DNA of 64,000 nt from Streptantibioticus cattleyicolor NRRL 8057 = DSM 46488 (GCF_000240165.1 NC_017586.1:1984001-2048000); one strand, 5' to 3'; shown: positions 43,913-53,054, numbered from the stretch's first letter. Translations and numbers: made by a program. The notes: generated by a model not told the origin, from the letters alone.

Positions 43913-44770
43913 TTACGCCTGCTTCAGCTCCTGGCGCTGCCGGCCCAGCCCTTCGATCTCCACCTCGACCACGTCGCCGGGGCGCAGGTAGGGCTTGGGC
44001 TCGGGGCGGCCCATGGCGACACCGGCCGGGGTGCCGGTGCTGATGACGTCACCGGGGTGGAGCGTCATGAACTGGCTGACGTAGCGCACCACATAGGCCA
44101 CCGGGAAGATCTGGTCGGCGGTGGAGCCGTCCTGGCGCAGCCGCCCGTTGACCCACAGCCGTACGGTGAGCGCCTGCGGGTCGGGGACCTCGTCGGCGGT
44201 GACCAGCCAGGGGCCCAGCGGGCTGAAGGTCTCGCAGTTCTTGCCCTTGTCCCACTGGCCGCCGCGCTCCAGCTGGAACTCGCGCTCGGAGACGTCGTTG
44301 GCGACCGCGTACCCGGCGACGGCGGCCAGCGCCTGCTCGTCGGTCTCCAGGTAGCGCGCGGTGCGGCCGATGACGACGGCGAGTTCGGCCTCCCAGTCGG
44401 TCTTGACGCTGCCGCGCGGGATCAGCACCGGGTCCTCGGGGCCGACCACGGTGTCCGCGGCCTTGAGGAAGACGATGGGCTCGGCGGGGACGGCGGCGCC
44501 GACCTCGGTCGCGTGGTCGTAGTAGTTGAGCCCGATGCAGACGATCTTGCCGACGCGGGCGAGCGGCGGGCCGATCCGCGTCCCCGGGGCGTCGACGGCG
44601 GGCAGCGTGCCCTCCTCGGCGGCCCGGCGGATCCGGTCCAGGGCGGCGGGGTCGGCGAGCAGGGCGCCGTCGACATCGGCCACCAGGGCCGAGATGTCAC
44701 GCGGGATCCCGGCAACGTCCAGCAGCGCAGGGCGTTCCGCTCCGGCCGGTCCGACACGCAGCAGCTTCAC
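43913..44770 (-). CDS. Fumarylacetoacetate hydrolase (FAH)-family enzyme
   Basis: Metal-dependent hydrolase or decarboxylase acting on diketo acids. Metal ligands are in DWEAELAVVIG and the typical IVCIGLNYYDHATE, NDVSEREFQ and GDVISTGTPAGV segments are present. The 285-residue length with its own N-terminal domain fits the ureidoglycolate-lyase-like subgroup. It is convergent with the UPF0303 gene. Substrate unknown. Confidence 0.87.
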   Translation of the reverse strand: MKLLRVGPAGAERPALLDVAGIPRDISALVADVDGALLADPAALDRIRRAAEEGTLPAVDAPGTRIGPPLARVGKIVCIGLNYYDHATEVGAAVPAEPIVFLKAADTVVGPEDPVLIPRGSVKTDWEAELAVVIGRTARYLETDEQALAAVAGYAVANDVSEREFQLERGGQWDKGKNCETFSPLGPWLVTADEVPDPQALTVRLWVNGRLRQDGSTADQIFPVAYVVRYVSQFMTLHPGDVISTGTPAGVAMGRPEPKPYLRPGDVVEVEIEGLGRQRQELKQA

Positions 44771-44901
44771 CAGTGGACTCCCGTGGTCGTGGGTGGGCAG
44801 GGCTTGCGGGCCCGCCGCCGTGCGGACCCGCGCCCACGGCCCGGCTCAGCGGCCGACTTGTTCGATCCTCCAAGCCCGATCGGCCGCTCCGCAACACCCG
44901 C

Positions 44902-45123
44902 TCACCTGCTGGACTCCCCGGCATCCGGTGTCACCCGCGCCCCACGCGACAACACCGCCCGCTCGACCGCCGTCCACGCCGTGGTGGTGACCAGGTAGAC
45001 CCCGGCCGCGAGCGGCACCACCGCCGCCGTCACCAACGTCCCGAACGACAGCAACGGCACCCACCGGGCACCCGGTGCCGCGTTCTGCGCCGCCATGGCC
45101 GAGCGGGGCCGACCAGCGCTCAC
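44902..45123 (-). pseudogene. YidC/Oxa1 C-terminal fragment
   Basis: A 73-residue frame whose centre, RWVPLLSFGTLVTAAVVPLAAGVYLVTTTAWTAVER, looks like the last membrane segments of an actinobacterial YidC-type insertase. The rest of the insertase is absent; the bases upstream belong to the symporter gene. GTG 45123 overlaps the symporter stop (GTGA), so the fragment might still be translated. I read it as a remnant; a working mini-membrane protein cannot be excluded. Confidence 0.5.
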
Positions 45124-46625
45124 CCAGTGGCACGTTCACGTTCGGACACCGGCTGGTTCCACGCCTCCTCGGCGAGCACCTCGGTGTCCGGGCGGGGGTC
45201 GTGGGGGCGGGGGGTGGCGTAGGTGGCGGCGAGGGTGACCGCGATGTTGACGCCGAGGGCGAGGAGTCCGGCGTTGACGCCCCAGAGGGGGTCGTGGCCG
45301 GAGAAGACCAGGGCGCAGACGGTGCCGAAGCCGGCGGCGAGGCCGGCGACGGCGCCGGGCAGGGTGAGCCGGCGCCAGAGGAGGCCCACCAGGACCATCG
45401 GCACGAGTTGGGCCATGCCCTCGTAGGAGATGAGCGAGAGCCGCACCAGGGTCTCCGGTACCTGGTAGGTCATCAGGAGGGCGAGGGCGCCTGCGGCGAC
45501 CACGACGACCTGGGACCACAGCTTCTGGCGGTTGGCCAGCCGGGGTACCGCGCCCAGTACGCTGCGGCCCCACATCGTGCCGATGACCAGCATGAAGACC
45601 GCCATCGGCACGATCGAGGAGAGCGCCGCCGCGACCCCGACCAGGCCCACCAGCCAGGCCGGCAGGGCGTCCACCACCAGCTTGAACAGCGCCAGGTTGG
45701 AGCCGGCCCCGGTCAGTCCGGGCACCACGAACAGCGCCGCCATGCCCAGCAGCACCGGGACGAAGAGCAGCACCTGGTACCAGGGGAGCCAGACGGCGTT
45801 GCGGCGCAGCACCTCGGCGTCGCGGGCACCGAGGTAGCCGACGACCGTGGTCGGGAAGACCACCACGGTCAGGGAGTTGAGCAGGCTGGTGGTGATGAAC
45901 CAGCTCTGGCCCAGCCCCGGGGAGGCGTGGCCGGGGAAGGTGAGCCACTGCGGCCGTTCGGCGACCATGCGGTGGAGCAGGTGGCCGTAGCCGCCGAAGT
46001 AGTGCAGCGGGACGTAGACCGCGAGCACCGCGAGGGTGCCGATGACGAGCACGTCCTTGAGCACCGACACCCACGCGCTGCCGCGCAGTCCGCTGACCAC
46101 CACGAAGCCGGTGGTGACCAGGAAGGCGATGAAATAGGCCCAGTTGAGGCTGATCGTGCCGTAGGAGATGGTGGCGACCACCACGCCCATGCCGGTGATC
46201 TGGAGCTGTACGTACGGCAGCAGGCAGACCGAGGCGAGGACGGCGACGGCGGCGCCGAGCCAGGGGCTGGCGAACCGGTGGGCGACGATGTCGGTGACGG
46301 TGACGAGGTCGTGGCGGCGGGCGTAGGACCACAGCATGGGTCCGGCCAGGTAGCCGACCGCGTAGCCGCAGGAGAGGTAGGCGACCACGTAGAGCACGGG
46401 GACGCCGTAGTTGTAGCCCCAGCCGGCGGCGCCCAGGTAGCTGAAGCTGGTGTAGCTCTCGCCGGCCATCAGCACCCAGATGAAGACGGTGCCCAGGCTG
46501 CGTCCGCCCACCGACCACTCCCCCAGCCCGCCGGCCCGGCCGTGGCCGCGTACCGCGAGCAGGCCGAGGACCACGGTGAGCACCATGAAGGCGGCGAAGA
46601 CCGAGGTGGCGACGGTGGCGTTCAC
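45120..46625 (-). CDS. Sodium:solute symporter (SSS family, MctP-like)
   Basis: A 501-residue transporter with about 13 hydrophobic segments. SSS-type features include AGESYTSFSYLGAAGWGYNYG near residue 53 and ALSSIVPMAVFMLVIGTMWGRS with the sodium-site Ser residues. It is coupled by four bases to a DUF3311 gene upstream, a pairing typical for monocarboxylate permeases of the MctP type. Substrate is inferred only. Confidence 0.85.
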   Translation of the reverse strand: MNATVATSVFAAFMVLTVVLGLLAVRGHGRAGGLGEWSVGGRSLGTVFIWVLMAGESYTSFSYLGAAGWGYNYGVPVLYVVAYLSCGYAVGYLAGPMLWSYARRHDLVTVTDIVAHRFASPWLGAAVAVLASVCLLPYVQLQITGMGVVVATISYGTISLNWAYFIAFLVTTGFVVVSGLRGSAWVSVLKDVLVIGTLAVLAVYVPLHYFGGYGHLLHRMVAERPQWLTFPGHASPGLGQSWFITTSLLNSLTVVVFPTTVVGYLGARDAEVLRRNAVWLPWYQVLLFVPVLLGMAALFVVPGLTGAGSNLALFKLVVDALPAWLVGLVGVAAALSSIVPMAVFMLVIGTMWGRSVLGAVPRLANRQKLWSQVVVVAAGALALLMTYQVPETLVRLSLISYEGMAQLVPMVLVGLLWRRLTLPGAVAGLAAGFGTVCALVFSGHDPLWGVNAGLLALGVNIAVTLAATYATPRPHDPRPDTEVLAEEAWNQPVSERERATG

Positions 46626-46828
46626 CGGCGGGCCGCCGGGTCCCCGCGGTGCGCCAGCCAGACGGCGACCGGGGTGGCCACGGTGGCGAGCAGCATCCAG
46701 AAGAACAGGAACGGAATCCCGAAGACCGTCGGCCGTACCCGGTTGACCAGCGGAAGCGCCACCAGGAAGAGCGCGTACGGAACGAGCAGCCAGAGCAGTG
46801 ACCGGCGGCGGGCGAAAGGCTTGGACAC
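46622..46828 (-). CDS. DUF3311 small membrane protein
   Basis: A 68-residue protein with two membrane helices (LLWLLVPYALFLVALPLV and FLFFWMLLATVATPVAVWLA). DUF3311 genes stand directly before SSS symporters, as here with a four-base overlap; it is likely an accessory subunit. GTG 46828 is taken as the start. Confidence 0.78.
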   Translation of the reverse strand: MSKPFARRRSLLWLLVPYALFLVALPLVNRVRPTVFGIPFLFFWMLLATVATPVAVWLAHRGDPAARR

Positions 46829-46838
46829 GGCGACGACC

Positions 46839-47594
46839 CTAACGCGCCCCCACCGGGCGGCGCGGCTCCTCGGCACGCAACCGCGCCCACACCACCAGCC
46901 GGTAGCGCGAGGTGAACTCCGGCGTGCAGGTGGTGAGTGTGAGGTAGTAACCGGCCCCGGTCATCCGCCGCTCCGGGTGGACGCCGCTGTACGGGACGGG
47001 GGCGATCACCGTGCCGTCGTACGGGGAGGTCTGCGGCACGGTCTGCTCGACGGCGTAGGTGTAGCGGGCGTCGGCGGTCTCGATGAGCACGGTGTCGCCG
47101 GGGCGTACCCGGTCGAGGTGGCGGAAGGGTTCGCCGTGGGTGTTGCGGTGGCCGGCGAGGGCGACGTTGCCGGGCTGTCCGGGTTCGGCGGTGCCCGGGT
47201 AGTGGCCGACGTAGCCGAGGTTGAGCACGGTGGCCTTGTCGGTGCCCTCGGCGATGGGCGCGGTCAGGCCGATGGCGGGGACGCGGATGACGGCGTAGCC
47301 GGAGCCGGGACGGGGGTCGCCGGGGGCGGGGCCGCCGGCGGTTCCGTGGTGGCCGGCGGGTGACGGGGCGGGGCCGCCGCGATCCGGTCCGGCGGACGGC
47401 GGCGGCGTGGCGCCCGGGGCGGCCGAGGGGCGGGCGTCCCAGTCGCGTTCCAGCGCCGCCACCTCGTGCCGGGCACCGGCCTCGGCCTCGGCGTTGGTCC
47501 ACCACAGCGCGTGGACGACCAGCAGCAGCACCACGGCCCCGATGGTCACCGCCGCCTCGCCCAGCGCCCACAGCACGCGCCCGGCCCATCTCAT
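46839..47594 (-). CDS. Class E sortase
   Basis: Membrane-anchored transpeptidase that links LAXTG proteins to the cell wall. An N-terminal membrane helix (13-31) precedes a Pro-rich stalk (53-95) and the sortase barrel (98-240). The catalytic triad is seen as His149 in VALAGHRNTHG, Cys223 in YYLTLTTCTPEF and Arg230 in SRYRLVVWA. Class E enzymes recognise LAXTG, which is present in the protein encoded at 39414. The gene is not adjacent to its presumed substrate. It starts 10 bases upstream of the DUF3311 start region. Confidence 0.9.
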   Translation of the reverse strand: MRWAGRVLWALGEAAVTIGAVVLLLVVHALWWTNAEAEAGARHEVAALERDWDARPSAAPGATPPPSAGPDRGGPAPSPAGHHGTAGGPAPGDPRPGSGYAVIRVPAIGLTAPIAEGTDKATVLNLGYVGHYPGTAEPGQPGNVALAGHRNTHGEPFRHLDRVRPGDTVLIETADARYTYAVEQTVPQTSPYDGTVIAPVPYSGVHPERRMTGAGYYLTLTTCTPEFTSRYRLVVWARLRAEEPRRPVGAR

Positions 47595-47634
47595 GGCCGC
47601 ACACGGTAACTGACGATGCGTCAGCTTGCCAGGC

Positions 47635-48963
47635 TCAGGCGCCCGCCAGCCGGGAGACGGTGTAGATCAGCAGCCCGGCCAGCGCGCCGACCACGGTGCC
47701 GTTGATCCGGATGAACTGCAGGTCGCGGCCGACGTGGGCCTCGATCTTGCGGGAGGTCTGGTCGGCGTCCCAGCTCGCCACCGTCTCGGTGATCAGCGCG
47801 GTGATCTCGTCCCGGTAGGTGGTCACCACGTAGGTGGCGGCGTCCTCCAGCCAGCCGTCCACCTTCTCACGCAGCCGGGCGTCGGAGGTCATCCGGGCAC
47901 CCAGCGAGAGCAGCGCGGACCGGGTGCGCAGCCGCAGTTCGCTGCGTTCGTCCTCGGCGGCGGCGACCACGGTGGCGCGGACCGCGTTCCACGCCGACTC
48001 GATGACGTCCTGCACCTCGGCGCGGGCGAGCAGATCGCGCTTGAGGCGTTCGACCCGGGCCCGGGTGTCGGGGTCGGAGCGCAGTTCGGCGGCGAAGTCG
48101 GCGAGGAAGCGGTCGATCGCGCCGCGCGCCGGGTGGTCGGGCATGTCGCGCATCTCGGTGACGAAACGCAGCAGTTCCTTGTAGACCCGCTCGCCGATCC
48201 GGCGGTCCACGAAGCGCGGGGTCCACCCCGGGGCGCCGCCCTCGACGGCGGCCATCACCGAGTCGCCGTGGGCCACCAGCCAGTCGCGGGCGCGGACGCA
48301 GACCAGGTCGACCACCTTGCGGTGGCCGCCGTCGGCCACCACGCGGTCCAGCATCCGGCCGAGCCCGGGGGCGACCTCCAGCGCGTCGGCCCGCCGGTTG
48401 ACCGCCTCGGTGACCACCGCCTGCACGTCGGAGTCGCGCAGTACGGTCAGCGCGCCGCGCAGCGCGGCGGCGGCCTGCTCGGTGACCCGGTCGGCGTGCT
48501 CGGGCTCGGAGAGCCAGCGGCCGAGCCGGGCGCCGATGCCGACCGCGCGCAGCCGGGCCCGTACCACCGGCGCGGACAGGAAGTTCTCGCCGACGAACTC
48601 GCCGAGCGAGCGGCCGAGGACGTCCTTCTTGGTGGGGATGATCGCGGTGTGCGGGATCGGCAGCCCCAGCGGGCGCTTGAAGAGCGCGGTGACCGCGAAC
48701 CAGTCGGCCAGCGCGCCGACCATGCCGGCCTCCGCCGCCGCCGAGACGTACCCCGCCCAGGCCCCGGCACCGGCCGCCTGGGCCCACCGGGCGAGCCCGT
48801 AGACCACCGACGCGGTGACCAGGAAACCGGTCGCGATCAGCTTCATCCGCCGTACCCCGCGCCGCCGTTCGGCGTCCGCCGGGCCGAAGGCGAAGCCGCC
48901 GGGGTGCCCCGGTCCGGTCCGTTCCGCCGGGCGCTTCGCACCGGTATTCGTCACCGCGTCCAT
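47635..48963 (-). CDS. DUF445 family membrane protein
   Basis: A 442-residue protein with N-terminal membrane helices (MKLIATGFLVTASVVYGLARWA and the following AAAEAGMVGALADWFAVTALF) and a C-terminal one (INGTVVGALAGLLIYTV). The DUF445 signature ADWFAVTALFKRPLGLPIPHTAIIP is complete. The long middle is helical and charged and likely cytoplasmic. Function unknown. ATG 48963 is chosen; a GTG three codons upstream is an alternative. Confidence 0.82.
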   Translation of the reverse strand: MDAVTNTGAKRPAERTGPGHPGGFAFGPADAERRRGVRRMKLIATGFLVTASVVYGLARWAQAAGAGAWAGYVSAAAEAGMVGALADWFAVTALFKRPLGLPIPHTAIIPTKKDVLGRSLGEFVGENFLSAPVVRARLRAVGIGARLGRWLSEPEHADRVTEQAAAALRGALTVLRDSDVQAVVTEAVNRRADALEVAPGLGRMLDRVVADGGHRKVVDLVCVRARDWLVAHGDSVMAAVEGGAPGWTPRFVDRRIGERVYKELLRFVTEMRDMPDHPARGAIDRFLADFAAELRSDPDTRARVERLKRDLLARAEVQDVIESAWNAVRATVVAAAEDERSELRLRTRSALLSLGARMTSDARLREKVDGWLEDAATYVVTTYRDEITALITETVASWDADQTSRKIEAHVGRDLQFIRINGTVVGALAGLLIYTVSRLAGA

Positions 48964-49220
48964 CCGTTCCACCCCGTGATTCTCCCTGGCCGGCCGCTTC
49001 CGGCCACGGTGGTGGAACGAACGGCGGGTTCCCGTCGTCCTCCCCGGTGGCGGCCGGTGCCCGTACCGGCGACGGGCCGTCGGAAGGGTGTGCGGACGCC
49101 GTGGGATCATGGAAGGGTGCCGCGGACCGGATTCGCGGTGCGCGTCGGCGCCGTGCGCCCGGACGCGCCCGCCGCGCCGGGAGCCCGCGTCTGCCCGAGG
49201 AATCCGAGGAGAAGCACCGC

Positions 49221-50540
49221 GTGACCCGGAAATCCGGTTATGCCCTGCTCGCCGCGCTGGCCGCGGTGGTCGCCCTGGTCTGTACCGCGATCGTGGTCGG
49301 CGTCGGGGGCGCACGGACGGAGACGTCCACCGACGCCGAGGCGCCCCGCCCCAGGGCCTCGGCCGCCGCCCCCGCCATCGCCGGCACCTGGGTGGGCACC
49401 TGGTCCGCCGCCGCCGCGGCGACGGAGCCCGACACCCCGCACGGCTACCCGGACACCTCGATCCGCAACGTGGTCCACACCAGCGTCGGCGGCACCGCGG
49501 CCCGGGTGCAGCTCTCCAACGTCTTCGGCACCGTCCCGGTGACCTTCACCCACGTCACCCTCGGGGTGGCCGACGCGCCCAGCAGCCCCCGCGCGGTCCC
49601 CGACACCCTCACCACGCTGGCGTTCGGCGGACGCCCGGCGGTGACCATACCGGCGGGCCAGTCGGTGGTGAGCGACGCGGTACGGCTGCGCGTGCCCACC
49701 GCAGCCGACCTGCTGATCACCACCTACTCGCCCACCCCGGCCGGGCCGGTCACCTACCATCCGCACGCCCGGCAGACCTCCTACCTGGCCCACGGCGACC
49801 ACGCCGGCGACCCGTCCGGCGCCGCGTTCACCGAGCGGAGCCCGTACTGGCGTTACGTCACCGCCGTCGACGTGTGGACCGACGACGCGAACGGTGCCGT
49901 GGTCGCCCTCGGCGACTCCATCACCGACGGCGTCACCTCCACCGTGGACGCCGACCACCGCTGGCCCGACTACCTGGCGCAGCGCCTGCGCACCAGCCCG
50001 GACGGCCCCCGGCTCGGCGTCCTCAACGCCGGCATCAGCGGCAACCGGATCCTCACCGACGCCGCCCCCTCCATCGCCTGGAACGGCCCGCGCGCCCTGG
50101 AACGCGCCTTCCGCGACGCGCTCTCCCGCACCGGCGTCAAGGCGATGGTCGTCGAACTCGGCATCAACGACATCATCGAACTGCCGCACCGGACCGACCC
50201 CGACGCCATCGTGGCCGGCCTCCAGCAGATCACCCGCGAGGCCCACGCCCACGGCGTCCGGGTGGTCGGCGGCACCCTGATGCCCTTCGGCGGCCAGCGC
50301 AGCTGGACCCCGGCCCTGGAACGGGTACGCCAACGCGTCAACGCCGCCATCCGCAGCGGCAAGGTCTTCGACGACGTCGTCGACTTCGACCACGCCCTGC
50401 GCGACCCGCGCCACCCGCAGCGCCTGCTGCCCGCCTACGACTCCGGCGACCACCTCCACCCCACCGACGCGGGCTACGAGGCGATGGCCGACGCGCTCTC
50501 GCTGCCCACGCTGACCGGTCCCGCCCCGGCCGGGGTCTGA
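49221..50540 (+). CDS. Secreted SGNH/GDSL-family hydrolase
   Basis: Extracellular esterase or lipase. A signal anchor (7-30) is followed by an Ala/Pro stretch and a beta domain (54-220), then the SGNH domain with all four blocks: GDSITDG (Ser), GISGNRI (Gly), ELGINDI (Asn) and GDHLHPTD (Asp/His). This two-domain layout with TWVGTWSAA at the start of the first domain is usual for actinobacterial secreted esterases. GTG 49221 follows GAGGAGAAG. Confidence 0.9.
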   Translation: MTRKSGYALLAALAAVVALVCTAIVVGVGGARTETSTDAEAPRPRASAAAPAIAGTWVGTWSAAAAATEPDTPHGYPDTSIRNVVHTSVGGTAARVQLSNVFGTVPVTFTHVTLGVADAPSSPRAVPDTLTTLAFGGRPAVTIPAGQSVVSDAVRLRVPTAADLLITTYSPTPAGPVTYHPHARQTSYLAHGDHAGDPSGAAFTERSPYWRYVTAVDVWTDDANGAVVALGDSITDGVTSTVDADHRWPDYLAQRLRTSPDGPRLGVLNAGISGNRILTDAAPSIAWNGPRALERAFRDALSRTGVKAMVVELGINDIIELPHRTDPDAIVAGLQQITREAHAHGVRVVGGTLMPFGGQRSWTPALERVRQRVNAAIRSGKVFDDVVDFDHALRDPRHPQRLLPAYDSGDHLHPTDAGYEAMADALSLPTLTGPAPAGV

Positions 50541-50854
50541 CCGCCCAGCGACCGCTCAGCCACGTACGCGAGGCGTTCCTCGAACACCTCCGCCGCGCGC
50601 GGCGTGATCGTCCTGAGCGCCACCATGCTCGTGACGATCACGTCGCACAACTCCGCCTGCACGTCCTCCCACGTATGGCTCCGGCCCTTGCGCGGATTCC
50701 CCCCGGTCACCCCGTGCACCGCCTCGGCCACCTCCCCCGCCTCCTCGGTGATCTTCAACACCCGCAACAACCGCGCCACCTCCGGCGGTGCCGTCCCGCA
50801 CTCCTCGTCGAGCCAGCGGACGAGGCGGTCGACGGTGTCCCAGTGGGTTCGCAT
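50474..50854 (-). CDS. MazG-like nucleotide pyrophosphohydrolase
   Basis: A small all-alpha NTP pyrophosphohydrolase that removes non-canonical nucleotides. The metal-binding ITEEAGEVAEA (EExxE) and ELCDVIVT (ExxD) motifs are visible. ATG 50854 is favoured because GGAG stands 7 bases before it; ATG 50866 is the alternative. The C-terminal 20 residues overlap the convergent SGNH gene by 67 bases. Confidence 0.82.
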   Translation of the reverse strand: MRTHWDTVDRLVRWLDEECGTAPPEVARLLRVLKITEEAGEVAEAVHGVTGGNPRKGRSHTWEDVQAELCDVIVTSMVALRTITPRAAEVFEERLAYVAERSLGGQTPAGAGPVSVGSESASAIAS

Positions 50855-50892
50855 GTGGTGCTCCATGGAGGACACCGTACGGGGGCCGGGCG

Positions 50893-51333
50893 TCATCGGG
50901 GGACCGCGTTCCGGTTCCGCGCCGACAGCCTCATCTCGGCCCAGACGCTCTTGCCGACGACCTGGGGGACCACGCCCCAGCGTCCGGCCAGGGCCACCAC
51001 CAGCAGCAGCCCGCGTCCGCCCTCGGCGCCGTCCACGTCCGCCGCCGGGCACCGGCCGCCGTCCCCACCGTCCGGAACGCCGGTGGCCCAGTCGCGCACC
51101 TCCACCCGCAGGCACGGCCCGTCGAGGTGATACGCCACGGCCACGCCGCTGCCCCGTGAGGCCCGTCCGTGGACGACCGCGTTGGTGACCAACTCGCTGA
51201 CCAGCAGCGCCAGATCGTCCGCGATCTCCGGGATGCCCCACTCGGCGGCCAGTTGCCGGGCCCTGCCGCGCGCGGCGGTGACGGCGGGCCGGTACCGCCG
51301 GTACCGGAGGTGTTCCGTCCGCTGGACAGTCAT
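50893..51333 (-). CDS. RsbW-type ATP-binding protein of a regulatory trio
   Basis: A 146-residue HATPase of the anti-sigma-factor/serine-kinase type. The N box is LALLVSELVTNAVVHG and the G1/G2 boxes are VRDWATGVPD and EGGRGLLLV. In Streptomyces such small ATPases often neighbour a DUF5753 regulator and a DUF397 protein, as at WhiJ-like and AbaA-like loci; both are encoded divergently next to it. Confidence 0.85.
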   Translation of the reverse strand: MTVQRTEHLRYRRYRPAVTAARGRARQLAAEWGIPEIADDLALLVSELVTNAVVHGRASRGSGVAVAYHLDGPCLRVEVRDWATGVPDGGDGGRCPAADVDGAEGGRGLLLVVALAGRWGVVPQVVGKSVWAEMRLSARNRNAVPR

Positions 51334-51435
51334 GCGCGCCCCCTTGGCACAGGTGTGTGGCCATACCTCGATCCGGTGACAGTGCGTTGATGGCTCATCG
51401 ACACTGTGCGAGCATCATGCGCAGCAACGCTGATG

Positions 51436-51454
51436 AAGTGTCAAGTCCACACTT
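51436..51454. promoter_or_regulatory. Possible operator in the trio's divergent region
   Basis: AAGTGT and ACACTT form an inverted repeat with a 7-base spacer, 84 bases before the DUF5753 gene. The region 51334-51537 is the divergent promoter region and is A/T-richer than its surroundings. Confidence 0.4.
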
Positions 51455-51537
51455 TGCCGATTCGCACCCATGGTTGCCGCCGCCCAGCGGTGAACGGCAG
51501 ACTTGACCTGCGCAAGGAGTAGGGGGACGTCCCGAAA

Positions 51538-52398
51538 ATGCCCATCAACACCAACCCGACGATCCGTCAACGGCGTTTGGCGAGGCGACTGCGCGAGCTG
51601 CGGACCGCCGCCGGGCTGACCTACGCCGACGTCTCCGAGGTACTGGGCTCCGACCGGTCCAAGATCGGGCGCATCGAGAACGCGCAGTCGGGCATCCGCC
51701 TCCCGGATCTGCGGGCCCTGCTGGACGCCTACGGCGTGACCGACCCCGCGCAGCGGCACGAGATCGAAGTGCTGGCGCGCGAGTCGAAGCAGAAGGGATG
51801 GTGGTCCCGCTACAGCCACGCCGTCGACTCCGCCTACGCCGCGTACGTGGCCGTGGAATCCGACGCCGGCGAGCTGTACAACGTCGAGACCCACCTCGTA
51901 CCGGGCCTGCTGCAAACTCCCGAATACACCAAGGCCCTCATCGAGTTGCAGGTTCCCGACGCCACCGCCGAACACGTCGAAACGCAGATCACCGTACGCA
52001 GCGAACGCCGCAAGGTACTCACCCGGGAAAACCCGCTCCAACTGTGGGTCATCATCTCCGAAAGCGTGCTCCACCACCGGGTGGGCTCCCGGGGCGTCAT
52101 GAAGGCCCAGCTCGAATCGCTGGCCGAGGACAGCAGACTGCCCAACGTGCAGCTCCAGGTACTCCCCCGCGAGGACCCGATGAACGCCTGCCTGTTCGGG
52201 CCGTTCGTCATCATGAGCTTTCCGACGGCCAGCGAGACGGACGTGGTCTACACCGACTCGTCCACCAGCACCGTCTACTACGAGGACCCGGCCGACGTCG
52301 ATGTCTACACCACACTGTTCCGCCGCTTGAACATGGCGGCGACAAACGTCAACAAGTCACGGGCGCTCATCCTGGACGCCATAAGGGAAATGGGGTAG
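51538..52398 (+). CDS. WhiJ-like HTH/DUF5753 regulator
   Basis: A 286-residue regulator with an XRE-type helix-turn-helix (about 12-70; LTYADVSEVLGSDRSKIGRIENAQSG) and a DUF5753 domain (100-280) with the usual GLLQTPEYTKALIE and LPREDPMNACLFGPFVIM. Members pair with DUF397 proteins that relieve their DNA binding; here the DUF397 gene starts three bases after the stop. Such pairs act in development and antibiotic control. ATG 51538 has AAGGAGTAGGGGG upstream. Confidence 0.9.
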   Translation: MPINTNPTIRQRRLARRLRELRTAAGLTYADVSEVLGSDRSKIGRIENAQSGIRLPDLRALLDAYGVTDPAQRHEIEVLARESKQKGWWSRYSHAVDSAYAAYVAVESDAGELYNVETHLVPGLLQTPEYTKALIELQVPDATAEHVETQITVRSERRKVLTRENPLQLWVIISESVLHHRVGSRGVMKAQLESLAEDSRLPNVQLQVLPREDPMNACLFGPFVIMSFPTASETDVVYTDSSTSTVYYEDPADVDVYTTLFRRLNMAATNVNKSRALILDAIREMG

Positions 52399-52401
52399 AC
52401 G

Positions 52402-52617
52402 ATGAATACGTACATCGAATCCGCGTCGGCGGCCGGAGTTGAGTGGACGAAGTCTTCCCACTCGGGAAACAACAACAACTGCGTCGAAGTCGCCGCACTC
52501 GGCACCGGCATACGCGCCATACGTGACAGCAAGGACCCGCACGGCCCCGCGCTGACCTTCACGGCAAGAGAATTCGCCGCGTTCGTACACGCCGCCGCGG
52601 ACGGCGAGTTCGACTGA
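52402..52617 (+). CDS. DUF397 protein, partner of the DUF5753 regulator
   Basis: A 71-residue protein with the complete DUF397 pattern: VEWTKSSHSGNNNNCVEVA, IRAIRDSKDPHGPALTFTAREFAAFV. It follows its regulator by three bases and is certainly co-transcribed. Confidence 0.92.
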   Translation: MNTYIESASAAGVEWTKSSHSGNNNNCVEVAALGTGIRAIRDSKDPHGPALTFTAREFAAFVHAAADGEFD

Positions 52618-52634
52618 GCCGAGGCACACGGAAC

Positions 52635-52940
52635 GTGGCCGAAGCCGGGGAGGACGAGCTGGCCGCCGCCGAGGAGCAGCTGCGGCTCGCGCTCGGCATC
52701 CACGGCCTGGACCGCGGGCGCACCCGGGCGATCGTCCTCGCCGGCCTCGGTCACGTCCAGCTCGAGCAGGGTGACACCGGCCGGGCGCTGGCGACCTGGC
52801 AGGCGTTCCTCGACTGCGCGACCGGGGTGCGTTCGGTGCGGGTGGACAACGGGCCGGCCGGCATCACCGCGCGGCTGCGGAGCGTCCCCGCAGGCCCCGC
52901 CGCGCAGGCGCTCCGGGAGCGGATCGCCGGCCTCGGCTGA
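52635..52940 (+). CDS. Short TPR-like protein, possible remnant
   Basis: A 101-residue frame from GTG 52635 with one tetratricopeptide-like helix pair (IVLAGLGHVQLEQGDTGRALATWQAFLD). It resembles the C-terminal end of larger XRE/TPR regulators and may be a leftover of one. It follows the DUF397 gene by 17 bases. No ribosome site is evident. Confidence 0.45.
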   Translation: MAEAGEDELAAAEEQLRLALGIHGLDRGRTRAIVLAGLGHVQLEQGDTGRALATWQAFLDCATGVRSVRVDNGPAGITARLRSVPAGPAAQALRERIAGLG

Positions 52941-53042
52941 AGGCGGCGCCGACCTGGACGTTGCGCCATCCCGGTGGAAAGATCCCGCCGTTCGGAGCGT
53001 CACAAGGTAGTTACGGGTACAACCTCAGGCCATGGCCGAGGA

Positions 53043-53054
53043 GTCTGTACAGAC
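53043..53054. promoter_or_regulatory. 12-bp perfect palindrome against PBP start codon
   Basis: GTCTGTACAGAC ends immediately before ATG 53055, next to the GAGGAG ribosome site. A protein bound here, or a hairpin in the transcript, would block translation initiation. Confidence 0.4.
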
